Counted from the stretch's first letter, positions 1 through 7,546 are shown. The stretch: DNA of 64,000 nt from Bacteroidaceae bacterium (GCA_017427065.1 JAFRTL010000008.1:1-64000), one strand, 5' to 3'. Numbers and translations: made by a program. The notes: generated by a model not told the origin, from the sequence alone.

Positions 1-52
1 ATAAATATATATATAGTAAATTCTACTCACAGGTACAGGGATACATAAGTGC

Positions 53-92
53 GTGTGTATTAATTTTTAGAAATAACTGAAATGAAAGAAAA
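53..92 (-). repeat. 40-bp repeat, copy 1 (inverted relative to copies 2 and 3)
   Basis: The reverse complement of this segment is identical over 40 bases to 1406-1445. The key words are TTTCAGTTATTTCTAAAAA and a terminal ACACAC run. Together the two copies form inverted repeats around the HU gene. A third, shorter copy lies at 8847-8878 at the boundary with core genes. Confidence 0.9.
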
Positions 93-172
93 ACGAACGC
101 GAAGCCAAAACTGCATATCTATGCAAAAAAGAAGGGTGGGGATCCCCCTGTCCTTTATACGAAATTTGACCT

Positions 173-206
173 CCCTCGTGAGGGCGTAAAAATTCCCTCG
201 TGAGGG
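173..206. repeat. two tandem copies of a 12-bp dyad, 22-bp period
   Basis: CCCTCGTGAGGG occurs at 173-184 and again at 195-206, exactly 22 bp apart. A degraded third version (cctcactagagag) follows at about 217. Each copy is nearly self-complementary, so the array could bind a dimeric protein on one helix face or form small hairpins. No function is assigned. Two exact units are too few and too short for a CRISPR array. Confidence 0.6.
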
Positions 207-315
207 AGGCTGAATTTCCTCACTAGAGAGTTATATGCATTTCTATATTCGCTTTCTGTATAAATATGCAAAAAATGGAGAAATCGCTTCTATTTGAAAA
301 TTTTCTTCAAAAAAG

Positions 316-346
316 TTTGCCAGTTTAAAAACTATACTTACCTTTG
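316..346 (+). promoter_or_regulatory. Bacteroidota sigma-ABfr type promoter
   Basis: TTTG at 316-319 and TACCTTTG at 339-346 are separated by 19 nt. This matches the family consensus of -33 TTTG and -7 TAnnTTTG. Initiation is expected near 353. The next coding start is at 728, and a strong terminator at 429-459 intervenes, so this promoter most likely drives a short non-coding transcript. Confidence 0.75.
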
Positions 347-352
347 CGCGAG

Positions 353-459
353 TTTTAAAATAGAGGTAATACCTCTGCTGCCCTAGGGCAGTAAAATTCT
401 GTCGTGTTTTATTTTGCGTTTATGTTGAGGAGCTGCTTGTGAAAGTAGTTCCTTTTTTT
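353..459 (+). ncRNA. putative small RNA, about 105 nt
   Basis: The segment is bounded by a consensus promoter (316-346) and an intrinsic terminator (429-459). Inside it are two further dyads: AGAGGT-AAT-ACCTCT at about 362-376 and the palindrome CTGCCCTAGGGCAG at about 378-391. The only ATG-started frame is six codons long, so a coding role is unlikely. I do not recognise the RNA family, and both ends are inferred from the promoter and terminator. An untranslated remnant of a lost gene is the main alternative. Confidence 0.5.
429..459 (+). terminator. intrinsic terminator of the putative small RNA
   Basis: A 10-bp stem (ggagctgctt / aagtagttcc, with G-U pairs) closes on a GTGA loop and is followed directly by seven T. 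It lies about 270 bp before the HU start, so it ends transcription from the 316-346 promoter before the HU gene. Confidence 0.8.
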
Positions 460-727
460 ATCCCTAATGTCAAAACTTCTCTCCCAAACCTCAAAAAATT
501 TTCACTTTTGCAATTCTAGAAAACCTATGATTATTATATAACGAAATGTAAACAAATGTTAAATATTTTCTAGGGTATTGACAAGCGGTACTTCAATGTT
601 GTAACTTATTTATATACGAGGCAAATTAGTGAGAAAGCCGAAAACGTGGTGGCCAACACGCCAAAAGCCAACAAGCTAACAAGCCAGTATAGTTAACCTT
701 ATTTTTAACCTTAAAACCTAAAAAACT

Positions 728-1300
728 ATGGCAATTAAAGTAATCGCAAGACAAACCTTGCAGAAAATCGGAAAGTATGTGGGCACTTATCGCTTCGTGA
801 TGCAGACCCAGTTGTACAACACCTTGACTCAATCCAAGGTAATCAAGGAAGCCTCCTTGCGCAGTGGTATCCAGAAGGGTGCGCTCAACGCAGCATGGGA
901 CGCTATCGGTGAAGTGATCAAGGCATGGGCCACCGAAGGCCACTCTGTAGCCATCCCAGGACTCGGTTCTATGCGCTTCAGCGTACGCGCCAACAGCGTG
1001 GAGAACGTAGAGGAAGTAAGTTCCAAGCTGATCACCTCGCGCCGTGTGATCTTCACGCCTAGCGTGGACATCAAGAATGAGTTGAAGGTGACAGGTATCA
1101 ACATCACCTGTTTCGACAAGGACGGTAACCTCGTGAAAGCCGTGAACTCCAGCGATGCCGGCAACGTGGAGGACGGTGAAGACGAGAACACTGGCAACGG
1201 CACCGACAATGGTGGCACCGACAACGGTAGTACTGAGAATCAGGGTGGAAACACCGAGACGCCAAGCGGTGACGACAATCCTGATGGTGGCATCGGGTAA
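728..1300 (+). CDS. HU-family DNA-binding protein with acidic low-complexity tail
   Basis: This 190-aa protein belongs to the Bacteroidota HU-like (HU-HIG) DNA-binding group. Residues 1 to about 125 hold the DNABII-like fold: an N-terminal helical part, then the beta-arm region with IPGLGSMRFSVRA at about 76-88. From about residue 142 the chain becomes a disordered tail rich in D, E, N, G and T, in repeated NGGTDNGS-like units, quite unlike canonical 90-aa HU. It is followed by a smalltalk gene, a pairing common in Bacteroides and Prevotella. The ATG at 728 follows an AT-rich leader. The gene is more GC-rich than its surroundings. A nucleoid or structural role is inferred from the family; the tail's purpose is unknown. 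Confidence 0.9.
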   Translation: MAIKVIARQTLQKIGKYVGTYRFVMQTQLYNTLTQSKVIKEASLRSGIQKGALNAAWDAIGEVIKAWATEGHSVAIPGLGSMRFSVRANSVENVEEVSSKLITSRRVIFTPSVDIKNELKVTGINITCFDKDGNLVKAVNSSDAGNVEDGEDENTGNGTDNGGTDNGSTENQGGNTETPSGDDNPDGGIG

Positions 1301-1305
1301 CGCCT

Positions 1306-1392
1306 AATTCACAATGCACAATTCACAATTACCATCCGGATGGGTAACGCTGCGCAGCCAATTGTGAATTGTCAATTATGAATTGTCAATTG
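1306..1392. repeat. structured intergenic repeat, copy A
   Basis: Two arms of CAATTGTGAATTG-like units (1306-1330 and 1360-1392) are mutually complementary. They flank a GC-rich core at 1331-1359 that holds a near-palindrome (ACCATCC/GGATGGGT) and the palindrome GCTGCGCAGC. The same plan and nearly the same core recur at 19465-19561. It can fold into a long hairpin just after the HU stop codon, so it may act in 3'-end formation or be a mobile REP-like element. Confidence 0.75.
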
Positions 1393-1405
1393 TAAAGCCT
1401 TCGGC

Positions 1406-1445
1406 TTTTCTTTCATTTCAGTTATTTCTAAAAATTAATACACAC
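1406..1445 (+). repeat. 40-bp repeat, copy 2 (smalltalk leader)
   Basis: It is identical over 40 bases to the reverse complement of 53-92, and about 20 contiguous bases are also shared with 8848-8867. It sits directly before the smalltalk start, so it may belong to that gene's leader. Copies 2 and 3 are direct repeats bracketing 1446-8846. Confidence 0.9.
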
Positions 1446-1470
1446 ACATTAACCTTAAACCTTAACTACT

Positions 1471-1578
1471 ATGAAGAACAAACGTGAACTTTTGAAGTAT
1501 GGCATCCAGCTACTTATAGCTATCCTCACTGCCATTGGCACCTCACTAGGCGTATCTTCCTGCATGAGTATGCTGTGA
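1471..1578 (+). CDS. smalltalk protein (35 aa)
   Basis: This micro-gene encodes 35 residues: a basic N-terminus (MKNKRELLKYG), one hydrophobic helix (about residues 12-28) and a short C-terminal tail with one Cys. Size, composition and position just after an HU-family gene fit the smalltalk family, a small Bacteroidota single-helix membrane protein of unknown function. The ATG follows a leader with repeated AACCTTAA words like those before the HU gene. An intrinsic terminator follows at 1602-1631. A 58-bp copy of its 3' end lies beyond the Fic gene at 2726-2783. Confidence 0.8.
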   Translation: MKNKRELLKYGIQLLIAILTAIGTSLGVSSCMSML

Positions 1579-1601
1579 GAAGCGGTATAATTATGATCAT
1601 G

Positions 1602-1631
1602 AAGGCTGGCTCGTGAGAGTTGGCCTTTTTT
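1602..1631 (+). terminator. intrinsic terminator after smalltalk
   Basis: A 9-bp stem (ggctggctc / gagttggcc, with G-U pairs) around a GTGA loop is followed by six T. It ends the HU-smalltalk transcript before the Fic gene. Confidence 0.75.
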
Positions 1632-1686
1632 CTTGCCAAGAATAAAAAAGGAGTATGACTATTCTTCAAAAACAAATCATTTTATT

Positions 1687-1694
1687 ATCTTTGT
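1687..1694 (+). promoter_or_regulatory. -7 promoter box for the Fic gene
   Basis: TATCTTTG matches TAnnTTTG and lies 24 bp before the Fic ATG. No clear TTTG box is seen at the -33 position. Confidence 0.55.
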
Positions 1695-1717
1695 AACATA
1701 ATAGAAACTTTTATCAG

Positions 1718-2719
1718 ATGATTACAGGCGCAATAATTGCAAAATATAAGAAGGCTGACGAAAACAACCGCCTGCTATCCTCATACAGACCTCTGCCACC
1801 TGAAACGCTCAAGTCGTTGCGGGAGTATTATCGTGTGGGACTAACCTATTCGAGTAATGCCCTTGAAGGTAACAGCTTGACGGAATCGGAAACCAAAGTA
1901 GTGATTGAAGACGGATTGACGATAGAGGGCAAACCCCTACGTGACCATTACGAGGCTGTTGGTCATGCCAAAGCATACGATTACGTCTATCAGATTATGG
2001 AAAAGGAAGGGCTTACAGAAGAGGATATCCTGAATCTTCACCGCCTATTCTATCAGCAGATAGATGTAGAGAAAGCTGGGCTATACCGTAATGTAAAGGT
2101 TTATATCAGTGGTAGCCGCTATGCAGTTGCGGCCGTCTCGAATATTCCTGCAGAAATGCAGAAACTCGTCAAATGGTACAATGATAACGAGAAGATTTTG
2201 CACCCCATAGAGTTGGCTGCTAAATTGCATCAGCGTTTTGTATTTATCCATCCGTTTGTTGATGGTAACGGTCGTGTGGCACGTCTTTTGATGAATCTCG
2301 CCTTGTTGCGTAATGGTTTTACCATAGCCATCATTCCGGCTTTACTGCGCCACGAATATATCTATTCTCTAGAAACTGCACATAATCGCCCAGAGGTGTT
2401 TGTAGACTTTATTGCAGATCGTGTAATAGCAACACAGCTCGACTTGCTTAGGCTGATGAGAGATGATGATACTGTAAATGATACTGTAAATGATACTGTA
2501 AAATCAGAAGTGTCTGCATTTTCTAAGACAGAGCAAACGGTGTTTGCTGTTATTAGTTCATACCCTTATTATTCATACGAGAAGTTGGCAGAATACTGCC
2601 ATCTCTCTCGCCCCACTATTGCTCGAACAATCAAGACGTTGCAAAGCCGCGAGTACATTCGTCGTATTGGTTCAGACAAGACAGGTCATTGGGAAGTTAT
2701 CAAAAAAGAGGACGAGTAA
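1718..2719 (+). CDS. Fic family protein with C-terminal winged helix
   Basis: Fic proteins usually transfer AMP from ATP to hydroxyl groups of target proteins. The active-site motif HPFVDGNGRVAR lies at residues 178-189 with all key residues present (H178, G183-N184-G185, R189). The N-terminal segment SNALEG (46-51) matches the inhibitory [S/T]xxxE[G/N] helix, so this is a class II, self-inhibited Fic protein; E50 would block the gamma-phosphate site. A winged-helix domain occupies about 270-325, which suggests transcriptional or DNA-linked autoregulation. The linker contains a triple NDTV repeat from a 12-bp tandem DNA repeat. No separate antitoxin gene is seen. It lies between an intact and a broken smalltalk gene, suggesting insertion. 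Length (333 aa) is usual for Fic-wHTH proteins. Confidence 0.92.
   Translation: MITGAIIAKYKKADENNRLLSSYRPLPPETLKSLREYYRVGLTYSSNALEGNSLTESETKVVIEDGLTIEGKPLRDHYEAVGHAKAYDYVYQIMEKEGLTEEDILNLHRLFYQQIDVEKAGLYRNVKVYISGSRYAVAAVSNIPAEMQKLVKWYNDNEKILHPIELAAKLHQRFVFIHPFVDGNGRVARLLMNLALLRNGFTIAIIPALLRHEYIYSLETAHNRPEVFVDFIADRVIATQLDLLRLMRDDDTVNDTVNDTVKSEVSAFSKTEQTVFAVISSYPYYSYEKLAEYCHLSRPTIARTIKTLQSREYIRRIGSDKTGHWEVIKKEDE
2468..2500 (+). repeat. 12-bp tandem repeat in the Fic linker
   Basis: The unit GATACTGTAAAT occurs two full times plus a third partial copy, encoding NDTV-NDTV-NDTV in frame between the Fic and winged-helix domains. The unit is a multiple of three, so slippage would change linker length without breaking the frame. 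Confidence 0.85.
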
Positions 2720-2725
2720 TGGAAT

Positions 2726-2783
2726 CTCACATCCATTAGCACCTCCATAGGCGTATCTTCCTGCATGAGCATGATGTGAGAAG
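2726..2783 (+). pseudogene. 3' remnant of a second smalltalk gene
   Basis: This 58-bp stretch aligns without gaps to 1525-1582. In the same frame it encodes the same smalltalk C-terminus (IGVSSCMSM then stop) with mostly silent or conservative changes. It has no start codon; its 5' part is replaced by the Fic gene, whose stop codon ends only 6 bp upstream. It is followed by its own terminator. I read it as the surviving end of a paralogous smalltalk gene. Confidence 0.75.
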
Positions 2784-2811
2784 AATAGCTTAGTGAAGGG
2801 CTAGAAAAGAA

Positions 2812-2854
2812 CTCCCGCTGCAAGATTGAAAATCATGTAGCGGGAGGCTTTTTA
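2812..2854 (+). terminator. intrinsic terminator after Fic / smalltalk remnant
   Basis: The arms ctcccgctgca (2812-2822) and tgtagcgggag (2836-2846) pair over 11 bp, with a T-run after them (2850-2854). It also separates the Fic transcript from the convergent ATPase gene ending at 2863. Confidence 0.8.
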
Positions 2855-2862
2855 ACTATACA

Positions 2863-4896
2863 TTAAAGTGGAAATTTCATTGGTTTATAGTCATAATCCG
2901 AACACTCCCATACCCATTGCACACATTGTCTGCCCATATGGAGATTGTTTATAGGATTCTTTATTAAACTAATTTCTAATGCTTCTTTACTTTGATAAAC
3001 AATAGCGAGATAATATAAGTCTTGTTTATATTGAGCGACAGCATATTCATTATTTGTCATTCTAAATTTCTGACCAGGAAATTCTACGGATTTTACCTCA
3101 ATATAAATGTAGTTACTATTTGGATCTTTTCCTTCTAAATCATATCCAACATTCTGATTACTCACATCTCGTAGGCTAAAGCCATTTGAATTTAAAGCAT
3201 TCAGCGTATTCTCTTCTGCACTTCTCCATTTTTGTATGCTAGTGCTAATTACATTAGATGAAGATGAAGACACATTATTAAACCAATCAGTTACACTTGC
3301 TTTATTCGGCATATTGTCATCAGATGTAGGCTTATCATGAGGGATATCTTCATCTTTAAACTGTCTCTCCTGCAAGTTTTTCAAATGCAATTTCTTTAGG
3401 CAAAGCCCAATATCTTTTTGTAAAATACCATTATCTTTCATTAATTGTACAAAACTATCATCAATAAGCAGATTGTTGTCATTAATTTCCTTTAGTGAGC
3501 ACAACTTATTATTAGACATAAAAATAGGACTTGAAGAAAATGTATTCAAATCATGATTCATTAAGATACTCTTTATACTAGCAACTGCAATTTGAGCATA
3601 ACCTTGCATAGATAATTCAACGACATTTACTGTTCCCAAAATGCTTTCTATGCTATCTGATTTACTACCTAAATACTTCATCAACCCTTCAACCCCAGCG
3701 ACTTCATTAATTGCTGGTGATAAAAATGGCTGATTGGATATTTCCATCATCTTTGCATAATCAACAGCATTAAACCAATGAGGAGATAGTTTTATTTCTG
3801 AGAAAAATGATCCAAGTTTATCTTTGAGTTGTTTGATGAATTCTTTTTCAAAAGACGGCTTCATTAGTTGGATAATGCTCAAGTCAAAATAAGGTATCAG
3901 GGCATTGACAATGCTACTATTCTTGTTTTCCAGGGCCTCTTTCAACAATGTAGCATAAAGCAAAACGAGATTAGAAATCACTTCTTTTGTCGTATCGTCT
4001 AAAATTAAATGCCTTCGTGAAGGATCTGTACTGAAATCACCATTCAAAATAACCCCCATTCCACATGTGTCTTCCGTAGGGAGGAAAGCATGAATTATGG
4101 CCTCATTCTTCGGCAATTTTACAATCTTGTTGTCCTGTAGTGAGAATGCGATTTTACAATTATTATACGAACAAACAAACCAATCGTTTATTGTATCTGT
4201 TGTCGATATTCTAATCTTTCTTCCTTGATTATTATCTTCTAAAATTGCAATATTGGCGGTAATTCTTTTCGTAAGCTCAATTCTAATTGTCCTTATGTTA
4301 TTCAGAAACAGTAACGTAGTATTAGCAAATGATGTGTATTCCTCATCAATTTGATTAGCCGTAGCTCCAGTAAAGATGAAAATAGTCTGATAGCCCTCGT
4401 TTTGTATTTTTATTATTTCGCTTGATAGTTCATTTATAACTTCTTCTTTTATGAAATGAGGTATTCTGATTAAAGGGATATTTGGTGCTTGTGGAATAAT
4501 CTGTTTTGACAATTCTTTAGAAAAAGTAATTTGGTAATCGCCACTTACCAGATGAACTTCTTTAGCGAAACTAACTACAGATTTGAATCCAATTCCACGA
4601 TAACCAATAGATGATCCACGAACTTTATTTGAAGAAGCACTTCTGCATAGGCTTTCTAAATCTGCACTATTAAAAGTACGGCCATTGTTGGCAACAAATA
4701 GATAATCTTTATGTCTTTTTACAAAAAAGCTACTAGCGCCTGCATCATCAGCATTTTGTAATAGTTCAATGAAAGAACGACTATTATAACTCTCAGACAC
4801 GTATGTTTCAAGACCTGCTAGGTCGGACAAGAGTATCGGGGAATTCTTAGCTTCATCAATCAATGATTGACGTATTATTTCAAAAGACTTATTCAT
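2863..4896 (-). CDS. sacsin-like GHKL ATPase with C-terminal DUF3883 domain
   Basis: This 677-aa protein starts with a histidine-kinase/Hsp90-like (GHKL) ATPase domain of the sacsin type. The N-box ELLQNADDAG is at 44-53, ANNGRTF at 69-75 and the glycine-rich lid GYRGIGFKSV at 98-107. After a long middle region without recognised motifs, residues about 555-650 form a DUF3883-like domain with GYDLEG...YIEVKS, a layout like PD-(D/E)xK nuclease folds. An ATPase plus a possible nuclease fits a DNA-acting or defence machine, but that is inference. Its ATG overlaps the stop of the upstream 270-aa gene by 4 nt (ATGA), so the two are translationally coupled. The pair is AT-rich and lies in the accessory block. 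No homologous system name is claimed. Confidence 0.82.
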   Translation of the reverse strand: MNKSFEIIRQSLIDEAKNSPILLSDLAGLETYVSESYNSRSFIELLQNADDAGASSFFVKRHKDYLFVANNGRTFNSADLESLCRSASSNKVRGSSIGYRGIGFKSVVSFAKEVHLVSGDYQITFSKELSKQIIPQAPNIPLIRIPHFIKEEVINELSSEIIKIQNEGYQTIFIFTGATANQIDEEYTSFANTTLLFLNNIRTIRIELTKRITANIAILEDNNQGRKIRISTTDTINDWFVCSYNNCKIAFSLQDNKIVKLPKNEAIIHAFLPTEDTCGMGVILNGDFSTDPSRRHLILDDTTKEVISNLVLLYATLLKEALENKNSSIVNALIPYFDLSIIQLMKPSFEKEFIKQLKDKLGSFFSEIKLSPHWFNAVDYAKMMEISNQPFLSPAINEVAGVEGLMKYLGSKSDSIESILGTVNVVELSMQGYAQIAVASIKSILMNHDLNTFSSSPIFMSNNKLCSLKEINDNNLLIDDSFVQLMKDNGILQKDIGLCLKKLHLKNLQERQFKDEDIPHDKPTSDDNMPNKASVTDWFNNVSSSSSNVISTSIQKWRSAEENTLNALNSNGFSLRDVSNQNVGYDLEGKDPNSNYIYIEVKSVEFPGQKFRMTNNEYAVAQYKQDLYYLAIVYQSKEALEISLIKNPINNLHMGRQCVQWVWECSDYDYKPMKFPL

Positions 4897-5705
4897 CGTG
4901 TTGGATATATTCTAATTTTACCAATTTTTACTACAGGAATATCAAGTTCTATAGTTCCAAAATGAAACACTTCAAATCCCATAAAATCACCACTGCCTTT
5001 TCTTATACTTTTATGTTCAACAATGTTGTTGTCTAAATCATATATAGCCATTTCTATACAGAAATAGTTTCCTGATTTTTTGTCATCCGAAGAAAGAATC
5101 TCGCAAAACACAGATAAAGAGCATTCATCTTTTACTTGAACGGAAAAGTTTTGAAGAACCAATCCGAATTTTTCTTCTATTGATTCAAAATGTTCAATTC
5201 TTTTGGTTAGGTCAACATTGATAGAATGCCTCTCTTGAGCTTCTGTAATATACCATTTCCTATTTTTTCTGATAAGTAATAATGATGCTACGTTACCTTT
5301 ATTAAACTCAATCTCAATACGATCGCCATCATGAGCGCTTCTAATACTTTCAAAACTAATTTCTATATCTGTAAATGAATTAGGCTGAAAAAATAATCCA
5401 TCTGAATAACTAATGCTTGATGGACTAATAAGATATTTTTCCTTTAAACCATATTCAATAGATATGTACCTTGCTTTATTAATAAATAGTTTATTCTTAT
5501 TTGCAGATAGATTGTAGGCTCTGAGAAATATAAAAAACTTCTCACGAGAATCATTATAGATTTCTTTAACTATTTCAAATCTAAAACCATTAAAAACAGA
5601 ATCTTTTAATAACTCCATAATGCTGTCTTTTTCGTAAGTTCCACTATATACTAGTTTATTTCTTCTCCTAATCTCACTTTTGTGAGATAATAAAAGATTT
5701 AGCAA
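4893..5705 (-). CDS. hypothetical beta-rich partner of the sacsin-like ATPase
   Basis: I do not recognise this 270-aa protein. It has no signal peptide or membrane helix, a basic N-terminus (HKSEIRRRNKL at about 8-18), and many short alternating hydrophobic strands. This suggests beta-sandwich domains around residues 75-155 and 175-268 with a short helical link between. It is the first gene of a two-gene operon whose second gene, the GHKL ATPase, begins inside its stop codon, so the two products probably act together, for example as adaptor and motor. Codon use and AT-richness match its partner and differ from the core genes beyond 8.9 kb. The first ATG is used because no better alternative is seen. 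Confidence 0.7.
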   Translation of the reverse strand: MLNLLLSHKSEIRRRNKLVYSGTYEKDSIMELLKDSVFNGFRFEIVKEIYNDSREKFFIFLRAYNLSANKNKLFINKARYISIEYGLKEKYLISPSSISYSDGLFFQPNSFTDIEISFESIRSAHDGDRIEIEFNKGNVASLLLIRKNRKWYITEAQERHSINVDLTKRIEHFESIEEKFGLVLQNFSVQVKDECSLSVFCEILSSDDKKSGNYFCIEMAIYDLDNNIVEHKSIRKGSGDFMGFEVFHFGTIELDIPVVKIGKIRIYPTR

Positions 5706-5850
5706 AAATAAGATAATCTTTTTTGATAAACAAAAAAAACTATTAAGAATGAAATAGTATTTACAACATTAAGAGTCATGAAGTTAAATAAGTATGACTT
5801 GAAAGAATTGTTATTTTCTTCAAAAAAGCTATTGTATCTGAAGAAAATGC

Positions 5851-5858
5851 TATATTTG
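5851..5858 (+). promoter_or_regulatory. -7 box for the exonuclease/BRCT gene
   Basis: TATATTTG fits TAnnTTTG, 66 bp before the ATG at 5925; a weaker TTG lies near the -33 position. This would give a leader of about 60 nt. Confidence 0.5.
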
Positions 5859-5924
5859 CAGACAGATGTATTTAGTTCTATTTCTGAATGAACTTATATC
5901 GCTAATGTATAAAATGCATAGATT

Positions 5925-7493
5925 ATGAGTAACCAAAACTTTATAGCTGTTGATTTTGAAACTGCAACTAACACCAGTAGAATGGCTTGTCAAGTAGGTA
6001 TTACTATTGTGAAAGACGGTATAATCAAAGATACTATAGTAAGACTGATACAACCTCCTCACAATGAATATGAACCCAATTGTATCAATGTTCATCATAT
6101 AGTACCTGAGATGACAGAGAAAGCACCTACTTTCGACAAAGTATGGCAGGAGATATCGCATCTGTTTATTGATACGACTATTGTTGCTCACAATGCTAGT
6201 TTTGATGAGGATGTATTATACAAAAATTTATCATATTACGGAATACTACCTATAGGTATTAACAAATTTGAGTGTACTTACTGCATATATAATCATAACT
6301 TGCATGATCTTTGCCAATCTTTTGGTATGTCTACACAAGGACATCATGATGCAGGATTTGATTCAAGATGTTGTGCACAGTTCTATTTAAATCACCTTAA
6401 TGGAGTAAAACCAGATTACAATCTTATTAATAAGGAGAATAATAACAACTTTTCTTCTCATGTCGCTCTTCATGGTGATGTGTTGCAGAAAGATTTATCT
6501 GAAGCAAATCCAAATAATCCATTTTTTGACCGCAAACTTGTAATAACTGGTGAATTTGATATTGATCGTATTGAGCTTGCAGAAAAGCTGAAAAAGATGG
6601 GAGCAGACATAGACACAACAATAACAAAACGTACTAGTTATGTAATTATTGGGAGTGAACCAGGGCCTAAGAAAATGGAAAAACTGGAAGAGCTTATTAA
6701 TAGCGGAAACCATATAGTTAAGATATATCCATCAGATCTTGAACGTATTTTCAATGGTGAATGGAATAATTACATGACAGTTAAACCGTCATTAGTTGGG
6801 AAAGATCCCAATCACCCATTATATGATAGGCGAGTTTTCATTACTGGTAAATGGGGAAATAGAACGAATTTCAAGAAACTCTTAGAGTCTTATGGAGCAG
6901 AAGTGGAGGATCAAATAACAAAATATGTTACTCATGTTTTCATTGGACAGGATCCTAAAGAAGAAGATTTGAATAATATTCAGAAATTAGAATTCAATGG
7001 TTTTCATTTTTGTCGATTATATCAGAATGATTTTGATAATCTTAGTTTTCAAATTTGGGATCCATATCGCACACCTTTCTTTTTGAAAAAAGAACTAGAT
7101 TTCTCCATACAGCTCTTTGAGCAACAACATATTCGTTTTGATGGGATGCGAAACATTATCGCTTCTAAGGAATTATATTATGGAAAAGGGTTTAAAGAAA
7201 AAGTAGATTGTTTCTATCAGATAGCAGGAAATCTTGGGGCATTTGGTAATTGGGATTTAAACAATGATGTTGATATTTGTGTATTAAGCAATTCTACCAT
7301 AAATAAACTGCGAGATGGAATAAAAGATGAGACGATAAAATATATAGAAGATACTTATAATAAGAACAATGCAGATCAATTCAATTACAAATTCCTAACA
7401 GAACAAGACATTCTGGATTATTGTAAATCAAGATGTGATGCTTGCGATGATGATGTAACTATGCATTACTATAATGTTTACATAAATTCTTAA
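5925..7493 (+). CDS. DEDDh 3'-5' exonuclease with tandem BRCT domains
   Basis: Residues 1-160 are an exonuclease of the DNA polymerase III epsilon type: D10-F-E12 (Exo I), AHNASFDED with D94 (Exo II), and H141...D146 (Exo III). All acidic metal ligands and the general-base His are present. Two BRCT domains follow, at about 193-275 (starting NPFFDRKLVITGEF) and 285-370 (starting HPLYDRRVFITGKW); the glycine and aromatic positions of the fold are visible. The last 145 residues have no recognised domain, and include NLGAFGNWDLNNDVD and a Cys/Asp-rich end (CKSRCDACDDD). DNA proofreading or trimming directed by BRCT contacts is inferred. The gene is AT-rich, stands alone, and ends before a strong convergent terminator. 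Confidence 0.85.
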   Translation: MSNQNFIAVDFETATNTSRMACQVGITIVKDGIIKDTIVRLIQPPHNEYEPNCINVHHIVPEMTEKAPTFDKVWQEISHLFIDTTIVAHNASFDEDVLYKNLSYYGILPIGINKFECTYCIYNHNLHDLCQSFGMSTQGHHDAGFDSRCCAQFYLNHLNGVKPDYNLINKENNNNFSSHVALHGDVLQKDLSEANPNNPFFDRKLVITGEFDIDRIELAEKLKKMGADIDTTITKRTSYVIIGSEPGPKKMEKLEELINSGNHIVKIYPSDLERIFNGEWNNYMTVKPSLVGKDPNHPLYDRRVFITGKWGNRTNFKKLLESYGAEVEDQITKYVTHVFIGQDPKEEDLNNIQKLEFNGFHFCRLYQNDFDNLSFQIWDPYRTPFFLKKELDFSIQLFEQQHIRFDGMRNIIASKELYYGKGFKEKVDCFYQIAGNLGAFGNWDLNNDVDICVLSNSTINKLRDGIKDETIKYIEDTYNKNNADQFNYKFLTEQDILDYCKSRCDACDDDVTMHYYNVYINS

Positions 7494-7546
7494 GAATTAT
7501 CCATAGGAGGTATTATTGAATTCATTGACAACTATTATCTGCAAAT

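Larger units (their letters stand above)
1..727. other. long non-coding leader region upstream of the HU gene
   Basis: No protein-coding gene is supported here. The stretch holds one arm of a 40-bp inverted repeat (53-92), two tandem GC-rich dyads (173-206), a textbook Bacteroidota promoter (316-346), a short putative RNA ending in a strong terminator (429-459), and then AT-rich sequence leading into the HU gene. The last 60 bases before the HU start contain repeated AACCTTA-type words, which recur before the smalltalk start. This suggests related leaders for the two genes. Confidence 0.7.

Noticed and set aside
173-230. CRISPR-like array
   Set aside because: Only two exact 12-bp units at 22-bp period, no spacer diversity and no cas genes.
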